DNA of 64,000 bases from Ensifer sp. PDNC004 (GTDB taxonomy: Bacteria; Pseudomonadota; Alphaproteobacteria; Rhizobiales; Rhizobiaceae). Of this stretch, positions 36,953 through 47,434 are shown one piece after another. The DNA is taken from the NCBI RefSeq assembly GCF_016919405.1, contig NZ_CP070353.1, forward strand, positions 2,542,001-2,606,000. Reading direction: 5' to 3'. Position 1 is the stretch's first letter, and each line of letters starts with the position of its first letter. A program made the translations under genes and the position numbers. The notes under the pieces were generated by a model. It made no database searches, was not told the origin of the DNA, and saw only the letters and a list, made by a program, of their open reading frames with translations.

Positions 36953-37441
36953 TCAGCCAGCCTGCTCCGTGAAGCCTACAAGATTGGCGAGCGTCGAGCG
37001 CAGGCCGGCGTCGTGATCTTCCTTCGAAATGCCCTCCGGCACGTTTTCGCAGGTGACGCTGACGCGGGTGCCATCTGCCACCGGCTCCAGCGCCCAGGTG
37101 ATCCGCATCGTCCCGGCAAAAGCCGGATCGTCGGATTGAAACTCCGTCTCCTGCACCACGCACCGATCCGGCTCCAACGCGACGAAGCGACCGGAAACGA
37201 TGTCGGCATCCTCCGAGCTCTTGCCCTGCGTCCTGTCGTCCGGCGTCTCGTAGATCAGCGTCATCCGGAAGACGCCGCCGACGTGCGGCTGAAAGGCATG
37301 CACCTGCCCCTTCATGCCTTCGGGCGGCAACCAGACCGCCACCGCATCGGGATCGACCAGCGCGGCGTAGATCGCCGACGGCGACGCCTTGATCCGACGT
37401 TCGGCGCGATCCGTTCTTCTGCCCTTTGGAGTATCCGTCAT
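36953..37441 (-). CDS. SRPBCC/AHSA1-domain protein
   Basis: A 162-residue START-like (SRPBCC/AHSA1) protein. ASPSAIYAALVDPDAVAVWL near the start and the C-terminal ISKEDHDAGLRSTLANLVGF are typical. The family binds hydrophobic ligands or modulates chaperones; no specific role is evident here. ATG at 37441 is selected by GGGGAG 9 nt upstream; the open frame before it is not family-like. Confidence 0.85.
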   Translation of the reverse strand: MTDTPKGRRTDRAERRIKASPSAIYAALVDPDAVAVWLPPEGMKGQVHAFQPHVGGVFRMTLIYETPDDRTQGKSSEDADIVSGRFVALEPDRCVVQETEFQSDDPAFAGTMRITWALEPVADGTRVSVTCENVPEGISKEDHDAGLRSTLANLVGFTEQAG

Positions 37442-37560
37442 CCAGTTCACTCCCCGCCGGCCAAGCTGGTTCAAGAAAGCTTGGACGATCCGCTTCAACT
37501 CCAGCATCATGCGTGCCCGAGACGGCGAGAGTTGGGCATGCACAGTCGTGTCTGCCCTCG

Positions 37561-39093
37561 TCAGGCAGCCGCCTGCAGCCGTTCGCCGGCGATCCGGTAG
37601 GAAATCGCCTCGGCGAGATGAATGCGGCCGACGGTTATCGAGCCATCGAGATCGGCGAGCGTGCGGGCGACCTTCAGTACACGGTGGTAGCCGCGGGCGG
37701 AGAACTTCATCTTTTCGGCAGCGTCCCTGAGCAGCTGCAGCCCGGCCGCATCGGGTGCCGCGATCTTCTCGATCAGCGAGGTCGATGCGCGGGCATTGCT
37801 GGTCAACTCCGCATGGCCGAGGGCGGCAAAGCGGTCGATCTGCATGGCGCGGGCGCGGGCGACGCGACGGGCGACGACCTCGCTGCTTTCGGCCGCTGCC
37901 GGCTTCAAGAGGTCGGCGGCGCTGACGGCCGGCACGTCGATGCGGATATCAATGCGGTCCATCAGCGGGCCGGAGATGCGCGCCTGGTAGTCGGACATGC
38001 AGCGCGGGGCCCGGGCGCAGCTACGGCCCGGCTCGCCGGCCATGCCGCAGCGGCAGGGGTTCATGGCGGCGACAAGCTGGATCGCGGCGGGATAGCTCAC
38101 CCGGTGATTGGCGCGGGCGATGATGCATTCGGCGGTTTCGAGCGGCTGGCGTAGCGCATCGAGTACCTGCGGCGTGAATTCCGGGAACTCGTCGAGAAAC
38201 AGCACGCCATGATGGGCGAGCGAGGCCTCGCCGGGCTTGGCGCGAAGGCCGCCACCAACCATCGCGGCCATGGTGGCGGAATGGTGCGGCGTGCGAAACG
38301 GCCGCCGGTCCGAAAGCTTGCCGCCCGGCAGTTGCCCGGCGATCGAGTGGATCATCGACACTTCGAGCAATTCGGCCGGATTGAGCGGCGGCAAGATCGA
38401 CGGCAGGCGGGCAGCAAGCATCGACTTGCCCGATCCGGGCGGGCCGACCATCAAGAGATTGTGGTTGCCGGCAGCAGCCACCTCGAGCGCCCGCTTGGCG
38501 CTCTCCTGTCCCTTGATGTCGGCGAGATCGGGCAGGTTAGACGCGCCCGAGCGGATGGCCGCTTCAGGCCGCGAAAGCACCTGCGTGCCGCGGAAATGAT
38601 TGGCGATCGCGATCAAACTGCGCGGCGCAAGGATATCGATATCGGCGCCGGCCCAGGCCGCCTCGGGTCCGCTTTCGGCCGGGCAGATCAGCCCCTTGCC
38701 GAGCGCATTGGCGCCGATCGCGGCGGGAAGCGCTCCGGCAACGGCGGCAATGGTGCCATCGAGATTGAGTTCGCCGATCACGACGTAAGGCGCCAGTGCA
38801 TCGCCGGGGATGGCGCCGAGGGCTGCCATAAGCCCGAGTGCGATGGCGAGGTCGAAATGGCTGCCTTCCTTCGGCAGGTCGGCGGGCGCGAGATTGACAG
38901 TCACCCGCTTGGCCGGCAGGGCGAGACCGGAGGCATGCAGGGCCGCCTGTACCCGCTCGCGGCTTTCGGCGACGGCCTTGTCCGGCAGGCCGACGATCTG
39001 CATGCCGACCTTGCCCGGCGCGACCATCACCTGCACGTCAACAGGCAGGCCCTCGATACCCTGAAATGCGACCGTGCTGACGCGCGCGACCAT
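37561..39093 (-). CDS. comM: YifB/ComM-family Mg-chelatase-like ATPase
   Basis: A 510-residue AAA+ protein with an N-terminal LonC-like domain (1-170), an AAA+ Mg-chelatase domain (Walker A GPPGSGKSMLAARLPSILPP near residue 218, Walker B VLFLDEFPEF) and the C-terminal YifB/ComM helical domain. A zinc-like C-x-C...C pattern is in NPCRCGMAGEPGRSC. Some members act as branch-migration helicases in natural transformation; whether this organism is transformable is not shown. Confidence 0.95.
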   Translation of the reverse strand: MVARVSTVAFQGIEGLPVDVQVMVAPGKVGMQIVGLPDKAVAESRERVQAALHASGLALPAKRVTVNLAPADLPKEGSHFDLAIALGLMAALGAIPGDALAPYVVIGELNLDGTIAAVAGALPAAIGANALGKGLICPAESGPEAAWAGADIDILAPRSLIAIANHFRGTQVLSRPEAAIRSGASNLPDLADIKGQESAKRALEVAAAGNHNLLMVGPPGSGKSMLAARLPSILPPLNPAELLEVSMIHSIAGQLPGGKLSDRRPFRTPHHSATMAAMVGGGLRAKPGEASLAHHGVLFLDEFPEFTPQVLDALRQPLETAECIIARANHRVSYPAAIQLVAAMNPCRCGMAGEPGRSCARAPRCMSDYQARISGPLMDRIDIRIDVPAVSAADLLKPAAAESSEVVARRVARARAMQIDRFAALGHAELTSNARASTSLIEKIAAPDAAGLQLLRDAAEKMKFSARGYHRVLKVARTLADLDGSITVGRIHLAEAISYRIAGERLQAAA

Positions 39094-39240
39094 GCTTGCC
39101 CCCTCGCCCAGGCAGCCCGGCTATCGGGCGCCGCAACCGCCCAGGGTTGCAGGCAGAAGCCTTGCACGGATCGCGCACAAAAACAAGAACAATCACAGAA
39201 CATTTGAGAGGGGTGGACGCACCGGCAAGGGCCGTTCCAG

Positions 39241-39268
39241 AAAACGGCCGCGGGCAAAGACCCGCGGC
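39241..39268 (-). terminator. Intrinsic terminator of gshB
   Basis: Read on the minus strand, an 8-bp stem, GCCGCGGG (39247-39254) with CCCGCGGC (39261-39268), has a 6-nt loop and runs into CGTTTTC (39241-39246). It lies 40 nt after the gshB stop. Confidence 0.7.
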
Positions 39269-39308
39269 ACGCTTGATCCACCGGAGGCAGATTACACGCT
39301 AGCGCCGA

Positions 39309-40256
39309 TCAGGCGCGGTTGCGTTCGATCGCGTCCCAAAGCAGGCTTGCGACATCGGCGCCGCCGAACTTCTTGACTTCGCGGATGCCGGTCGGCGAGG
39401 TCACGTTGATCTCGGTCATGTAGTCGCCGATAACGTCGATGCCGACGAAGAGGAAGCCGCGCTCCTTGAGTGCCGGCGCGATGCGCGCGCAGATTTCCTT
39501 CTCGCGCGCCGTCAGTTCGGTCGGCTCCGGGCGGCCGCCGGCATGCATGTTGGAGCGGGCGTCATGGTCGGCCGGAACGCGGTTGATGGCGCCCACCGGT
39601 TCGCCGTCGACGAGCAGGATGCGCTTGTCGCCCTTGCGCACTGCCGGCAGGTATTCCTGGGCGATGAAGGGCTCGCGGAACATCTGGCCGAACATTTCGA
39701 GCAGAGAGGACATGTTGCGGTCGTCGCGGGTCGAGTGGAAGACCCCGGCGCCGCCGTTGCCGTAGAGTGGCTTCAGGATGATGTCGCCCATTTCCTGGCG
39801 GAAGCTGGCGATTTCGGCGGGATCGCGGGTGATCAGCGTCTTCGGCATCAGGTCGGCGAATTCGGTGACGAAGATCTTCTCCGGCGAGTTGCGCACCCAG
39901 GCCGGATCGTTGACGACGAGCGTCTTCGGATGCAGGCGCTCCAGAAGATGCGTCGAGGTGATGTAGGCCATGTCGAAGGGCGGGTCCTGGCGGAGCAGGA
40001 TGACGTCCATGGTCGAGAGATCGACGCGCTCGGCTTCGCCAAGCGTGAAGTGATCGCCCTTGACGTCGCGCAGCGTCATCGGCTGCGCGCTCGCATAGAC
40101 CTTGCCGTCGCGCAGCGACAGCTTTTCGGGCGTGTAGTGGAAAAGGCGATAGCCGCGCGACTGTGCCTCGAGGCTCATGGCGAAAGTGGAATCGCCCGCA
40201 ATGTTGATGCCCGACACATGGTCCATCTGGACCCCGACATTGACGATTTTCGCCAT
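39309..40256 (-). CDS. gshB: Glutathione synthetase
   Basis: A 315-residue ATP-grasp enzyme that ligates gamma-glutamylcysteine and glycine. [46 protein letters not shown] and [19 protein letters not shown] are standard GshB segments. In rhizobia gshB often lies next to yraN and rsmI; here five genes, ugpBAEC and an EEP gene, intervene. Confidence 0.97.
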   Translation of the reverse strand: MAKIVNVGVQMDHVSGINIAGDSTFAMSLEAQSRGYRLFHYTPEKLSLRDGKVYASAQPMTLRDVKGDHFTLGEAERVDLSTMDVILLRQDPPFDMAYITSTHLLERLHPKTLVVNDPAWVRNSPEKIFVTEFADLMPKTLITRDPAEIASFRQEMGDIILKPLYGNGGAGVFHSTRDDRNMSSLLEMFGQMFREPFIAQEYLPAVRKGDKRILLVDGEPVGAINRVPADHDARSNMHAGGRPEPTELTAREKEICARIAPALKERGFLFVGIDVIGDYMTEINVTSPTGIREVKKFGGADVASLLWDAIERNRA

Positions 40257-40404
40257 CTACCCATCCCTCATGGATCACGGACAGCCGTGATCGATTTCAA
40301 ACTACCGGAACGGAAGAGGACCGGAAAAACCGCTACCCCCTGCCGCACTGGTAAAGCCCTCGACATGTAGAATGCGGGCGGGCCTTAGGCAAGGAGAGCC
40401 GGGC

Positions 40405-41393
40405 CTATTCGAAGCCTTCGACGACGCAGGTGATGAGATCGTGGTCCGAGAGCGGCCGGCCGGTTTCGTCGAGCGACGGGATGATGCGGGTCTCGCCAAT
40501 TTTCAGACCGCGCGAAAGGAACCAGTCGAGCTTCATCGCCCGTTCCGGCCAACGGGTGATGAGGCTCGGCCGTGTGGTCATCACGTCCAATGGCCCGCCG
40601 TGGCGGGTAAAGCCGCGTGCAGCACTGACGGCAAATAGACCTTCGGCCTCGAAGTCGCCGCCGGCATGGTTGCCGGTGTTGAGGTCCCCGCCGATCAGCA
40701 GCGGCAGGCCCGGGAAGGCTTCAACGACCGCGTCGATCAATTCCTTGAACTGGCGCTCGCGATAGACGGCGGTCGTTGCGCTTTCGAGATGGGTGGAGAC
40801 GGCGACGAAGGGACCATCCTCGGTCTCGAGGACGGCGCCGATCGCCATACGTTCCCCAAGGCGCGGCTGCTCGCCATCGGTGAACCACAGGCGTTCACCC
40901 CAGAGGCGCAGCATGAAGGGTCGACCGAGCGGTACGGATGCCATCAACGCATTGCCATGGAAACCCTTGGCGTTGAAATCGTCCTCGCAGAATTCGCGCT
41001 CGGTGTCGGAGCCGAGGCCAAGCTCGATGAACTCGATGCCATAGGCGTATTGCATGCCGAGCGTATCGGCGACTTCGGCGGTCGGATGACGCTGGCCGGT
41101 GCGGGCCATGCCGTTGTCCATTTCCGAAAGCAGGACAACCGGCGCGCCCGTTTCTGCCAGATGTGCAGCACTTTCCGGCGCAAACAGGCAGCGCTCCAGG
41201 TTCCAGGCAGAGACGGTGAACGGAAAGGCGAGCGACGTCTCGGAGGAGGACGGCGCACCACCGACCTCGACGCTGTTCATCTCCGGCCGGGCAGCCATGG
41301 CGGCGTCATGGGCGGCGATGGTGCGCACGATCTCGGCAAAGCTGGCGCGGGTTTCAAGCGAGGGAACGGCAAGTTGCTCGACGGTTTCGAAAA

Positions 41394-41397
<4 letters not shown>
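40405..41397 (-). CDS. Endonuclease/exonuclease/phosphatase (EEP) family hydrolase in ugp operon
   Basis: A 330-residue EEP-fold enzyme. The metal/catalytic pieces are visible: [14 protein letters not shown] (Glu), STHLESATT, the active-site [10 protein letters not shown] (Asp, Asn) and the terminal LSDHDLITC (Asp-His). Family members hydrolyse phosphodiesters such as nucleic acids, inositol phosphates and lipids. Its ATG overlaps the ugpC stop by 4 nt, so it is translationally coupled to a glycerol-3-phosphate importer and is a good candidate for a glycerophosphodiester or phospholipid-derived substrate (compare UgpQ, a different fold). That role is inference. Confidence 0.85.
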
Positions 41398-42506
<1,109 letters not shown>

Positions 42507-42573
42507 GGCTGCCTCCGTAAAATTGGTGTCGTTTCAGGAGCGGGCGGGACCTTTGTCCCGCCCCCGCCTCCGC

Positions 42574-43425
42574 TTACTTGTCGCTTTCGGTCAGCCCCTT
42601 GATGAACCAGCGCTGGAAGATCACCACGATCATGACCGGCGGGAGCATCGCGAGGATCGCCAGCGCAAAGGCCTCGTTATAGTCGGGGATGTTCGAGCCG
42701 ACCCAGACGAGCAGGATCTGCTTGATGCCGCGCACCAGCGTGAAGAAGCCTTCGTCCGTCGTCATCAGGGTGGGCCACAGATACTGGTTCCAGCCATAGA
42801 CGAACATGATGATGAAGATCGCCGCCATCATCGTGCGCGACAGCGGCACCAGGACGTCGATGAAGAACTTGAACGGCCCGGCGCCGTCGATGCGCGCGGC
42901 TTCCAATAGCTCGTCCGGCACCGACTTGAAGAACTGCCGGAAATAGAAGGTGCCGGTCGCCGAAGCGAGCAGCGGCACGATCAGGCCGGTATAGGTGTTC
43001 GTCAGCTTCAGCGTGTTCATCACTTCGTAGGAGGGAAGGATGCGCACTTCGAGCGGCAGGAGCAGCGTGGTGAAGATCACCCAGAAGAAGAAGGTCGCGA
43101 GCCGAAAGCGGAAATAGACCAGCGCATAGGCCGCCAGCATCGACAGCACGATCTTGCCGACGGCAAAGCCGAGGCCCAGGATCATCGAGTTCAGCATCAT
43201 GTTGAAGCCGGTGATCTTGCCGGTGAAGCCGCCCTCGCGCGTGAGCACCGTCGTGTAGGTCTCGACGAAATGGCCGCCCCAGGTGAGGCTGAGACCGTTG
43301 CGGTGAATGTCGGCTGCCTCGTGCGTCGAGGTCATGAAAGCGACGACGACGGGCGCCACCATGATGAAGACGCCGAAGAGCAGAATGACGTGGTCGAAAA
43401 TCTTGGTGCGATACATCGGCTCCAC
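42574..43425 (-). CDS. ugpE: sn-Glycerol-3-phosphate ABC transporter permease UgpE
   Basis: A 283-residue permease with six TM segments. The EAA loop reads ELLEAARIDGAGPFKFFIDVL near residue 194. It begins MEPMYRTKIFDHVILLFGVF and pairs with UgpA. One nucleotide separates the two genes. Confidence 0.92.
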   Translation of the reverse strand: MEPMYRTKIFDHVILLFGVFIMVAPVVVAFMTSTHEAADIHRNGLSLTWGGHFVETYTTVLTREGGFTGKITGFNMMLNSMILGLGFAVGKIVLSMLAAYALVYFRFRLATFFFWVIFTTLLLPLEVRILPSYEVMNTLKLTNTYTGLIVPLLASATGTFYFRQFFKSVPDELLEAARIDGAGPFKFFIDVLVPLSRTMMAAIFIIMFVYGWNQYLWPTLMTTDEGFFTLVRGIKQILLVWVGSNIPDYNEAFALAILAMLPPVMIVVIFQRWFIKGLTESDK

Positions 43426-43426
43426 C

Positions 43427-44431
43427 TCAGTTGTAGTGCACGCGCCGCTCGATGAAGCGGAACTGGAAGATGGTGAGCACGAAGACGATCAGCATCAGGA
43501 TCACCGACTGGGCCGACGAGCCGCCGAGGTCGTTGCCGCGGAAACCGTCCATGTAGACCTTGTAGACAAGGGTGATCGGGTTGTTGGCGGCCTTGTCCTT
43601 CACCATCACGTCGATCACGCCGAAGGTGTCGAACAGCGCATAGGTGACGTTGATGATCAGAAGGAAGAAGGCGGTCGGCGCCAGAAGCGGCAGGATCACC
43701 GTCCAGAAGCGGCGGAAGCCCGAGCGGCAATCGATCGCCGCTGCCTCACGCACCGAGACCGGAATGCCCTGGAGCCCTGAGAGGAAGAAGATGAAGTTGT
43801 AGGGGATCTGTTTCCAGACCGACACGACCACCATGGAAAAGGCGGTGTCGAAGTAGTTCAGGCCAACCTTGATGTCCCAGCCGAACCAACGGGCGAGCTC
43901 GACGATCGGGCCGATATGCTGGTCGAAGAACATCATCCCGATCAGACCCGCAACCGGCGGGGCGATGGCATAGACCCAGATCAGCAGCGTCTTGTAGGCG
44001 GCGTTGCCGCGGATGACGCCATCGGCCTTGACGGCGAGCAGCAGGCCGATCGACAGCGCAAAGAACGTGACGAGCGCGGTGAAGACCGCGGTAAAGCGGG
44101 CGATGCCGAGATATTCGCCTGACTTCAGCACGTCCGTATAGTTGGTCATGCCGACGAAGGTCGATCCAAAGCCGAAGGGATCTTCGAGATAGAAGGACGA
44201 CTGGATCGCCTGAACCGAGGGCCAGTAGAAGAAGATGAAGATGATCGCGAGCTGCGGCGCGAGGAAGAGGTAAGGCAGGAACCGCGAGGAGAACTGCACG
44301 CGCTTTGCAGCACTTTCCCCTCCGCTATTCGACTGGCCACCGAAAAGCCGGAAGACGCCGAAGCGACGCCCCCCGGTCTTTGTTCCGGTCCCTCCCCGCG
44401 ATGCGGGGAGGAGATCTGTCACGGTCGACAT
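43427..44431 (-). CDS. ugpA: sn-Glycerol-3-phosphate ABC transporter permease UgpA, with extended N-terminus
   Basis: A 334-residue permease; family sequence starts at VQFSSRFLPYLFLAPQLAII near residue 46, and the EAA loop is VREAAAIDCRSGFRRFW. The first 45 residues are longer than in typical UgpA and are low-complexity (SRGGTGTKTGGRRF, GGQSNSGGES). The extra part contains a 9-bp palindrome (44391-44411) like the core of the RIME elements nearby, suggesting a repeat was captured into the frame. No better ATG lies in frame before the domain. ugpB ends 5 nt upstream. Confidence 0.9.
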   Translation of the reverse strand: MSTVTDLLPASRGGTGTKTGGRRFGVFRLFGGQSNSGGESAAKRVQFSSRFLPYLFLAPQLAIIFIFFYWPSVQAIQSSFYLEDPFGFGSTFVGMTNYTDVLKSGEYLGIARFTAVFTALVTFFALSIGLLLAVKADGVIRGNAAYKTLLIWVYAIAPPVAGLIGMMFFDQHIGPIVELARWFGWDIKVGLNYFDTAFSMVVVSVWKQIPYNFIFFLSGLQGIPVSVREAAAIDCRSGFRRFWTVILPLLAPTAFFLLIINVTYALFDTFGVIDVMVKDKAANNPITLVYKVYMDGFRGNDLGGSSAQSVILMLIVFVLTIFQFRFIERRVHYN

Positions 44432-44436
44432 GGAGA

Positions 44437-45735
44437 TCAGCCGGCCGTCTTGGCGAAGCGAGCGAGCAGCTCGTTGCCTTCCTTCTCGATCGTGTCGAAC
44501 GCGTCCTTGACGGTCGTTTCGCCCGAGAAGATGCGGCCGTATTCGCGTTCCATGATTTCGCGGATCTGCGGGTAGAAGCCGAGGCGGTAGCCCTTCGACC
44601 AGTCGCCCGCCGGCAGCATGAGCTGCTTGATGCCGACTTCGGCAACCGGCTTCTCCTTGTAGTAGCCATCCTTCTGGGCAAGCTCATAGGCTGCCTTGGT
44701 GATGGCGACGTAGCCGGTGGCCTTGTGGTAGAAGTACTGGATCTCGGGCGAGGTCAGAAACTGGAAGAAGTCGGCAACGCACTTGTTTTCTTCATCCGAC
44801 TTGCCGGACATGGCAAACAGAGCAGCACCGCCGATGAAGGAGTTGGTGCCGGCGCCCTTGATCGAGCCCCAATAGGGCAGGAAGGTTGCCGAGAATGGCA
44901 TCTGCGCCGTCTTCTGCAGGCCGCCGAACGAACCAGACGAGCCGATCCAGAAGGCGGCCTTGCCTTCTTCGAAGACCTTCTGGTTGTCGTTCCAGCCGGC
45001 GCCGTAGAACGCGAAGTAGCCTTCGTCCTTCCAGGCCTTGAGCTTGTCGAACATCATCACGAGGTTCGGGTCGGTGACCTTCAGCTCAGTGTCGACGACG
45101 GCGTCATAGCCGTTGTTGTTGGTGGCGAACTGGATGTTGTTGCGCGAGAAGAAGTTCTCGGTGAACTGCCAGGTCAGCTGCGACTGGACGAGCGGGATGT
45201 AGCCGGCTTCCTTGAGCTTCGGGGCAGCGGCTTCGAACTCTTCCCAGGTCTTCGGCGCTTCGACGCCGGCCTTCTTCAGCGCTTCGTCGTTGATGTACAT
45301 GATCGGCGCCGAAGAGTTGAACGGCATGCCGACGAACTTGCCTTCGCTGTCAGCGTAGAAGTAGCGGACGCCGTCGATGAAGGCGTTGCGGTCGAAGTTG
45401 TGGCCGGCCTTGATGATGAGGTCTTCGGCCGGGATGACCGCGCCCTTGGCGTTGATGATGGTGGCGGCACCGGCGTCGAAGACCTGCAGGATGTTCGGCT
45501 GCTCGCCCGAGCGGAAAGCGGCGATGCCGGAAGCGAGCGCTTCCTCGTAGGTGCCCTTGGAAACCGGGGTCAGCGCGCAGGCGCTCTGGGCTTCGTTGAA
45601 CTTCTTGGAAACTTCATTGATGACTTCGCCGTTGCGGCCGGCCATGCCGTGCCACCAGGTAATATTGGTCGCGGCGAGCGACGAGGTCGCCGAAAAGGCA
45701 AGGGTAAGGGCTGCGAGCGTAAACTTCTTGAACAT
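44437..45735 (-). CDS. ugpB: sn-Glycerol-3-phosphate-binding protein UgpB
   Basis: A 432-residue periplasmic solute-binding protein (SBP1/CUT1). It has a signal peptide, MFKKFTLAALTLAFSATSSLAA, followed by NITWWHGMAGRNGEVINEVS, the start typical of UgpB, whose ligand-contact residues include the early Trp. First gene of the minus-strand operon ugpB-ugpA-ugpE-ugpC-EEP. It binds glycerol-3-phosphate and probably glycerophosphodiesters. Confidence 0.94.
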   Translation of the reverse strand: MFKKFTLAALTLAFSATSSLAATNITWWHGMAGRNGEVINEVSKKFNEAQSACALTPVSKGTYEEALASGIAAFRSGEQPNILQVFDAGAATIINAKGAVIPAEDLIIKAGHNFDRNAFIDGVRYFYADSEGKFVGMPFNSSAPIMYINDEALKKAGVEAPKTWEEFEAAAPKLKEAGYIPLVQSQLTWQFTENFFSRNNIQFATNNNGYDAVVDTELKVTDPNLVMMFDKLKAWKDEGYFAFYGAGWNDNQKVFEEGKAAFWIGSSGSFGGLQKTAQMPFSATFLPYWGSIKGAGTNSFIGGAALFAMSGKSDEENKCVADFFQFLTSPEIQYFYHKATGYVAITKAAYELAQKDGYYKEKPVAEVGIKQLMLPAGDWSKGYRLGFYPQIREIMEREYGRIFSGETTVKDAFDTIEKEGNELLARFAKTAG

Positions 45736-45774
45736 GACTAATCCTCTCCACCGGGTTGCGGATGGCAGTGGACT

Positions 45775-45792
45775 AGTGACCTTCGATGACAG
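45775..45792 (-). promoter_or_regulatory. Candidate degenerate PHO box upstream of ugpB
   Basis: On the minus strand, CTGTCAT (45786-45792) is followed by CGAAGGTCACT. A consensus PhoB box is two CTGTCAT-like halves 11 bp apart; here the second half is poor (GTCA offset by one base). The position, 40-57 bp before the ugpB start, is right for activation under phosphate limitation, as known for E. coli ugp. Confidence 0.35.
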
Positions 45793-45895
45793 GCTGGTAA
45801 CGCTTTTATGTCGGAACGATTACAAATCCGCGAATATGTTCCAACGGGAGACCCGGACGGAACAAGACGATCATTTTCCGTCATCCGGTACCGGC

Positions 45896-46264
45896 TCAGA
45901 ACGCATCCGGCAGGTGCCGCGGCCAGCCCCAGGGCGTCACCGTGACGATGTCGTAACGTACGGAAAGCCTGTTGAAATCCGGCTGTTTCGCCAGCCAGAG
46001 ATCGCTTGCGGCACGAATGCGCCTCTGTGCCGTCGCCGTTACGGCAAAGACGCCGTCTTCGGCCGAGCGGCGGGCCTTGACCTCGACGCAGGCGATGAGA
46101 TCGCCCCGCCTTGCGATGATGTCGATCTCGCCAAGCTTGGTGCGATGGCGCATCGCGACGATGCGGTAGCCCTTGAGCAGGAGACAAAGCGCGGCGCGGT
46201 ATTCGGCAAGGTATCCTCGCCTCAGCGCCTTCAGCTTCCGCCTGTCGCCGCCATCAGTCGTCAT
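45896..46264 (-). CDS. YraN-family (UPF0102) endonuclease-like protein
   Basis: A 122-residue protein with the restriction-endonuclease-like fold: RGYLAEYRAALCLLLKGYRI near the start, then the metal-site KLGEIDIIARRGDLIACVEVK (E/D...EVK). Biological role unclear. It overlaps rsmI by 11 nt, the arrangement common in proteobacteria. Confidence 0.9.
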   Translation of the reverse strand: MTTDGGDRRKLKALRRGYLAEYRAALCLLLKGYRIVAMRHRTKLGEIDIIARRGDLIACVEVKARRSAEDGVFAVTATAQRRIRAASDLWLAKQPDFNRLSVRYDIVTVTPWGWPRHLPDAF

Positions 46265-47183
46265 GGCGCTCCTTCAGTTGCAGCAGCCGGTCATAGAGTT
46301 CCTTGCGCGGCAGGCCCGTCTGGCGGGCGGCTTCGGTTGCCGCCTTTCCGGTGGGCATATCGGCGACGAGGCTTTGCAGCAACGCATCGACATCGGCCGC
46401 TTCCGGTTCGGGCGCGGCGTCAGGAGGGCCGATGACGAGCACGATCTCGCCCTTGACCGGCCCCGCCTGTTCATAATGAACGGCAAGTTCGCCGAGCGTG
46501 CCGCGGCGAAACTCCTCGAAGGTCTTGGTCAATTCGCGGCAGACGGACGCCCGCCGGCCCTCCCCCAAAACGTCGGCCGCCGCGGCAACCGTGGCAGCGA
46601 TCCGGTGCGGAGATTCGAAGAACAGGATGGTTGCCGGCACGGCGGCGAGTTCCCTGAGGCGATCGCGCTTGGCCTTGTCCTTGGTCGGCAGGAAACCGGC
46701 AAAGAGGAAAGCGTCGTTCGGCAGGCCGGAGCCGACGAGGGCTGCCAGCGGCGCCGAGGCGCCGGGGATCGGCACGACCCGATGTCCGGCTTCGATCGCA
46801 AGCTGGCCCAGCCGGTAGCCGGGGTCGGAGACCAGCGGTGTGCCGGCATCGGAGACCAGCGCGACCGAACGCCCCTCCGCAAGTGCTGCCAGCAGGCGCG
46901 GCCCGACCTCGTCGGCATTGTGCTCGTGGTAGGCGTAGGGACGATTGACGATGCCGTAGCGGTCGAGCAGCACACGCGTGACCCGGGTGTCCTCGCAGGC
47001 AAGCACATCGGCGCCGGCCAGCGTTTCCAGCGCCCGCAACGTAATATCGCCGAGATTGCCGATCGGGGTCGCCACCAGATAGAGCGCGGCATCGAGGGGG
47101 CGGGCCGGAACGCTTACATTGTGCAGCCGGTAGCTGCGCTCCCTCTGTCCGCCTGCCGGTTCCGCTGTCTTCTGCTTTTCCAC
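46254..47183 (-). CDS. rsmI: 16S rRNA 2'-O-ribose methyltransferase RsmI
   Basis: A 309-residue SPOUT-like (tetrapyrrole methylase fold) enzyme that methylates C1402 of 16S rRNA. LYLVATPIGNLGDITLRALE, CEDTRVTRVLLDRYGI, AYHEHN and LVSDAGTPLVSDPGYRLG are diagnostic. The 251-nt gap to dnaN holds no gene I can support. Confidence 0.96.
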   Translation of the reverse strand: MEKQKTAEPAGGQRERSYRLHNVSVPARPLDAALYLVATPIGNLGDITLRALETLAGADVLACEDTRVTRVLLDRYGIVNRPYAYHEHNADEVGPRLLAALAEGRSVALVSDAGTPLVSDPGYRLGQLAIEAGHRVVPIPGASAPLAALVGSGLPNDAFLFAGFLPTKDKAKRDRLRELAAVPATILFFESPHRIAATVAAAADVLGEGRRASVCRELTKTFEEFRRGTLGELAVHYEQAGPVKGEIVLVIGPPDAAPEPEAADVDALLQSLVADMPTGKAATEAARQTGLPRKELYDRLLQLKERHDD

Positions 47184-47434
47184 CTGTAACGTCCTGATCG
47201 TGCTGACCGATGTGTCTATCGGGCCTTTATGAGTGAGCCACCATGACAGAGCAAGGGCAAGACGGCGGGCCTACGTGCTGCATCTGGGGACAGAAGCCCT
47301 CAAACCCCTTGCTTTCCGGGCGCTCTTTCTGCCATTTTGCCGGTCCACATCTATCCGGTCGGTCGGCCGGGGCACTCGCAGTTGACGCTCAGGCGGACGT
47401 TCGCCCGCCGGGCAATGGTTGAAAGCGGCATCCC

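Noticed and set aside
44305..45741. A 478-codon open frame opposite ugpB
   Set aside because: Antisense shadow; the ugpB frame has a signal peptide and family sequence.
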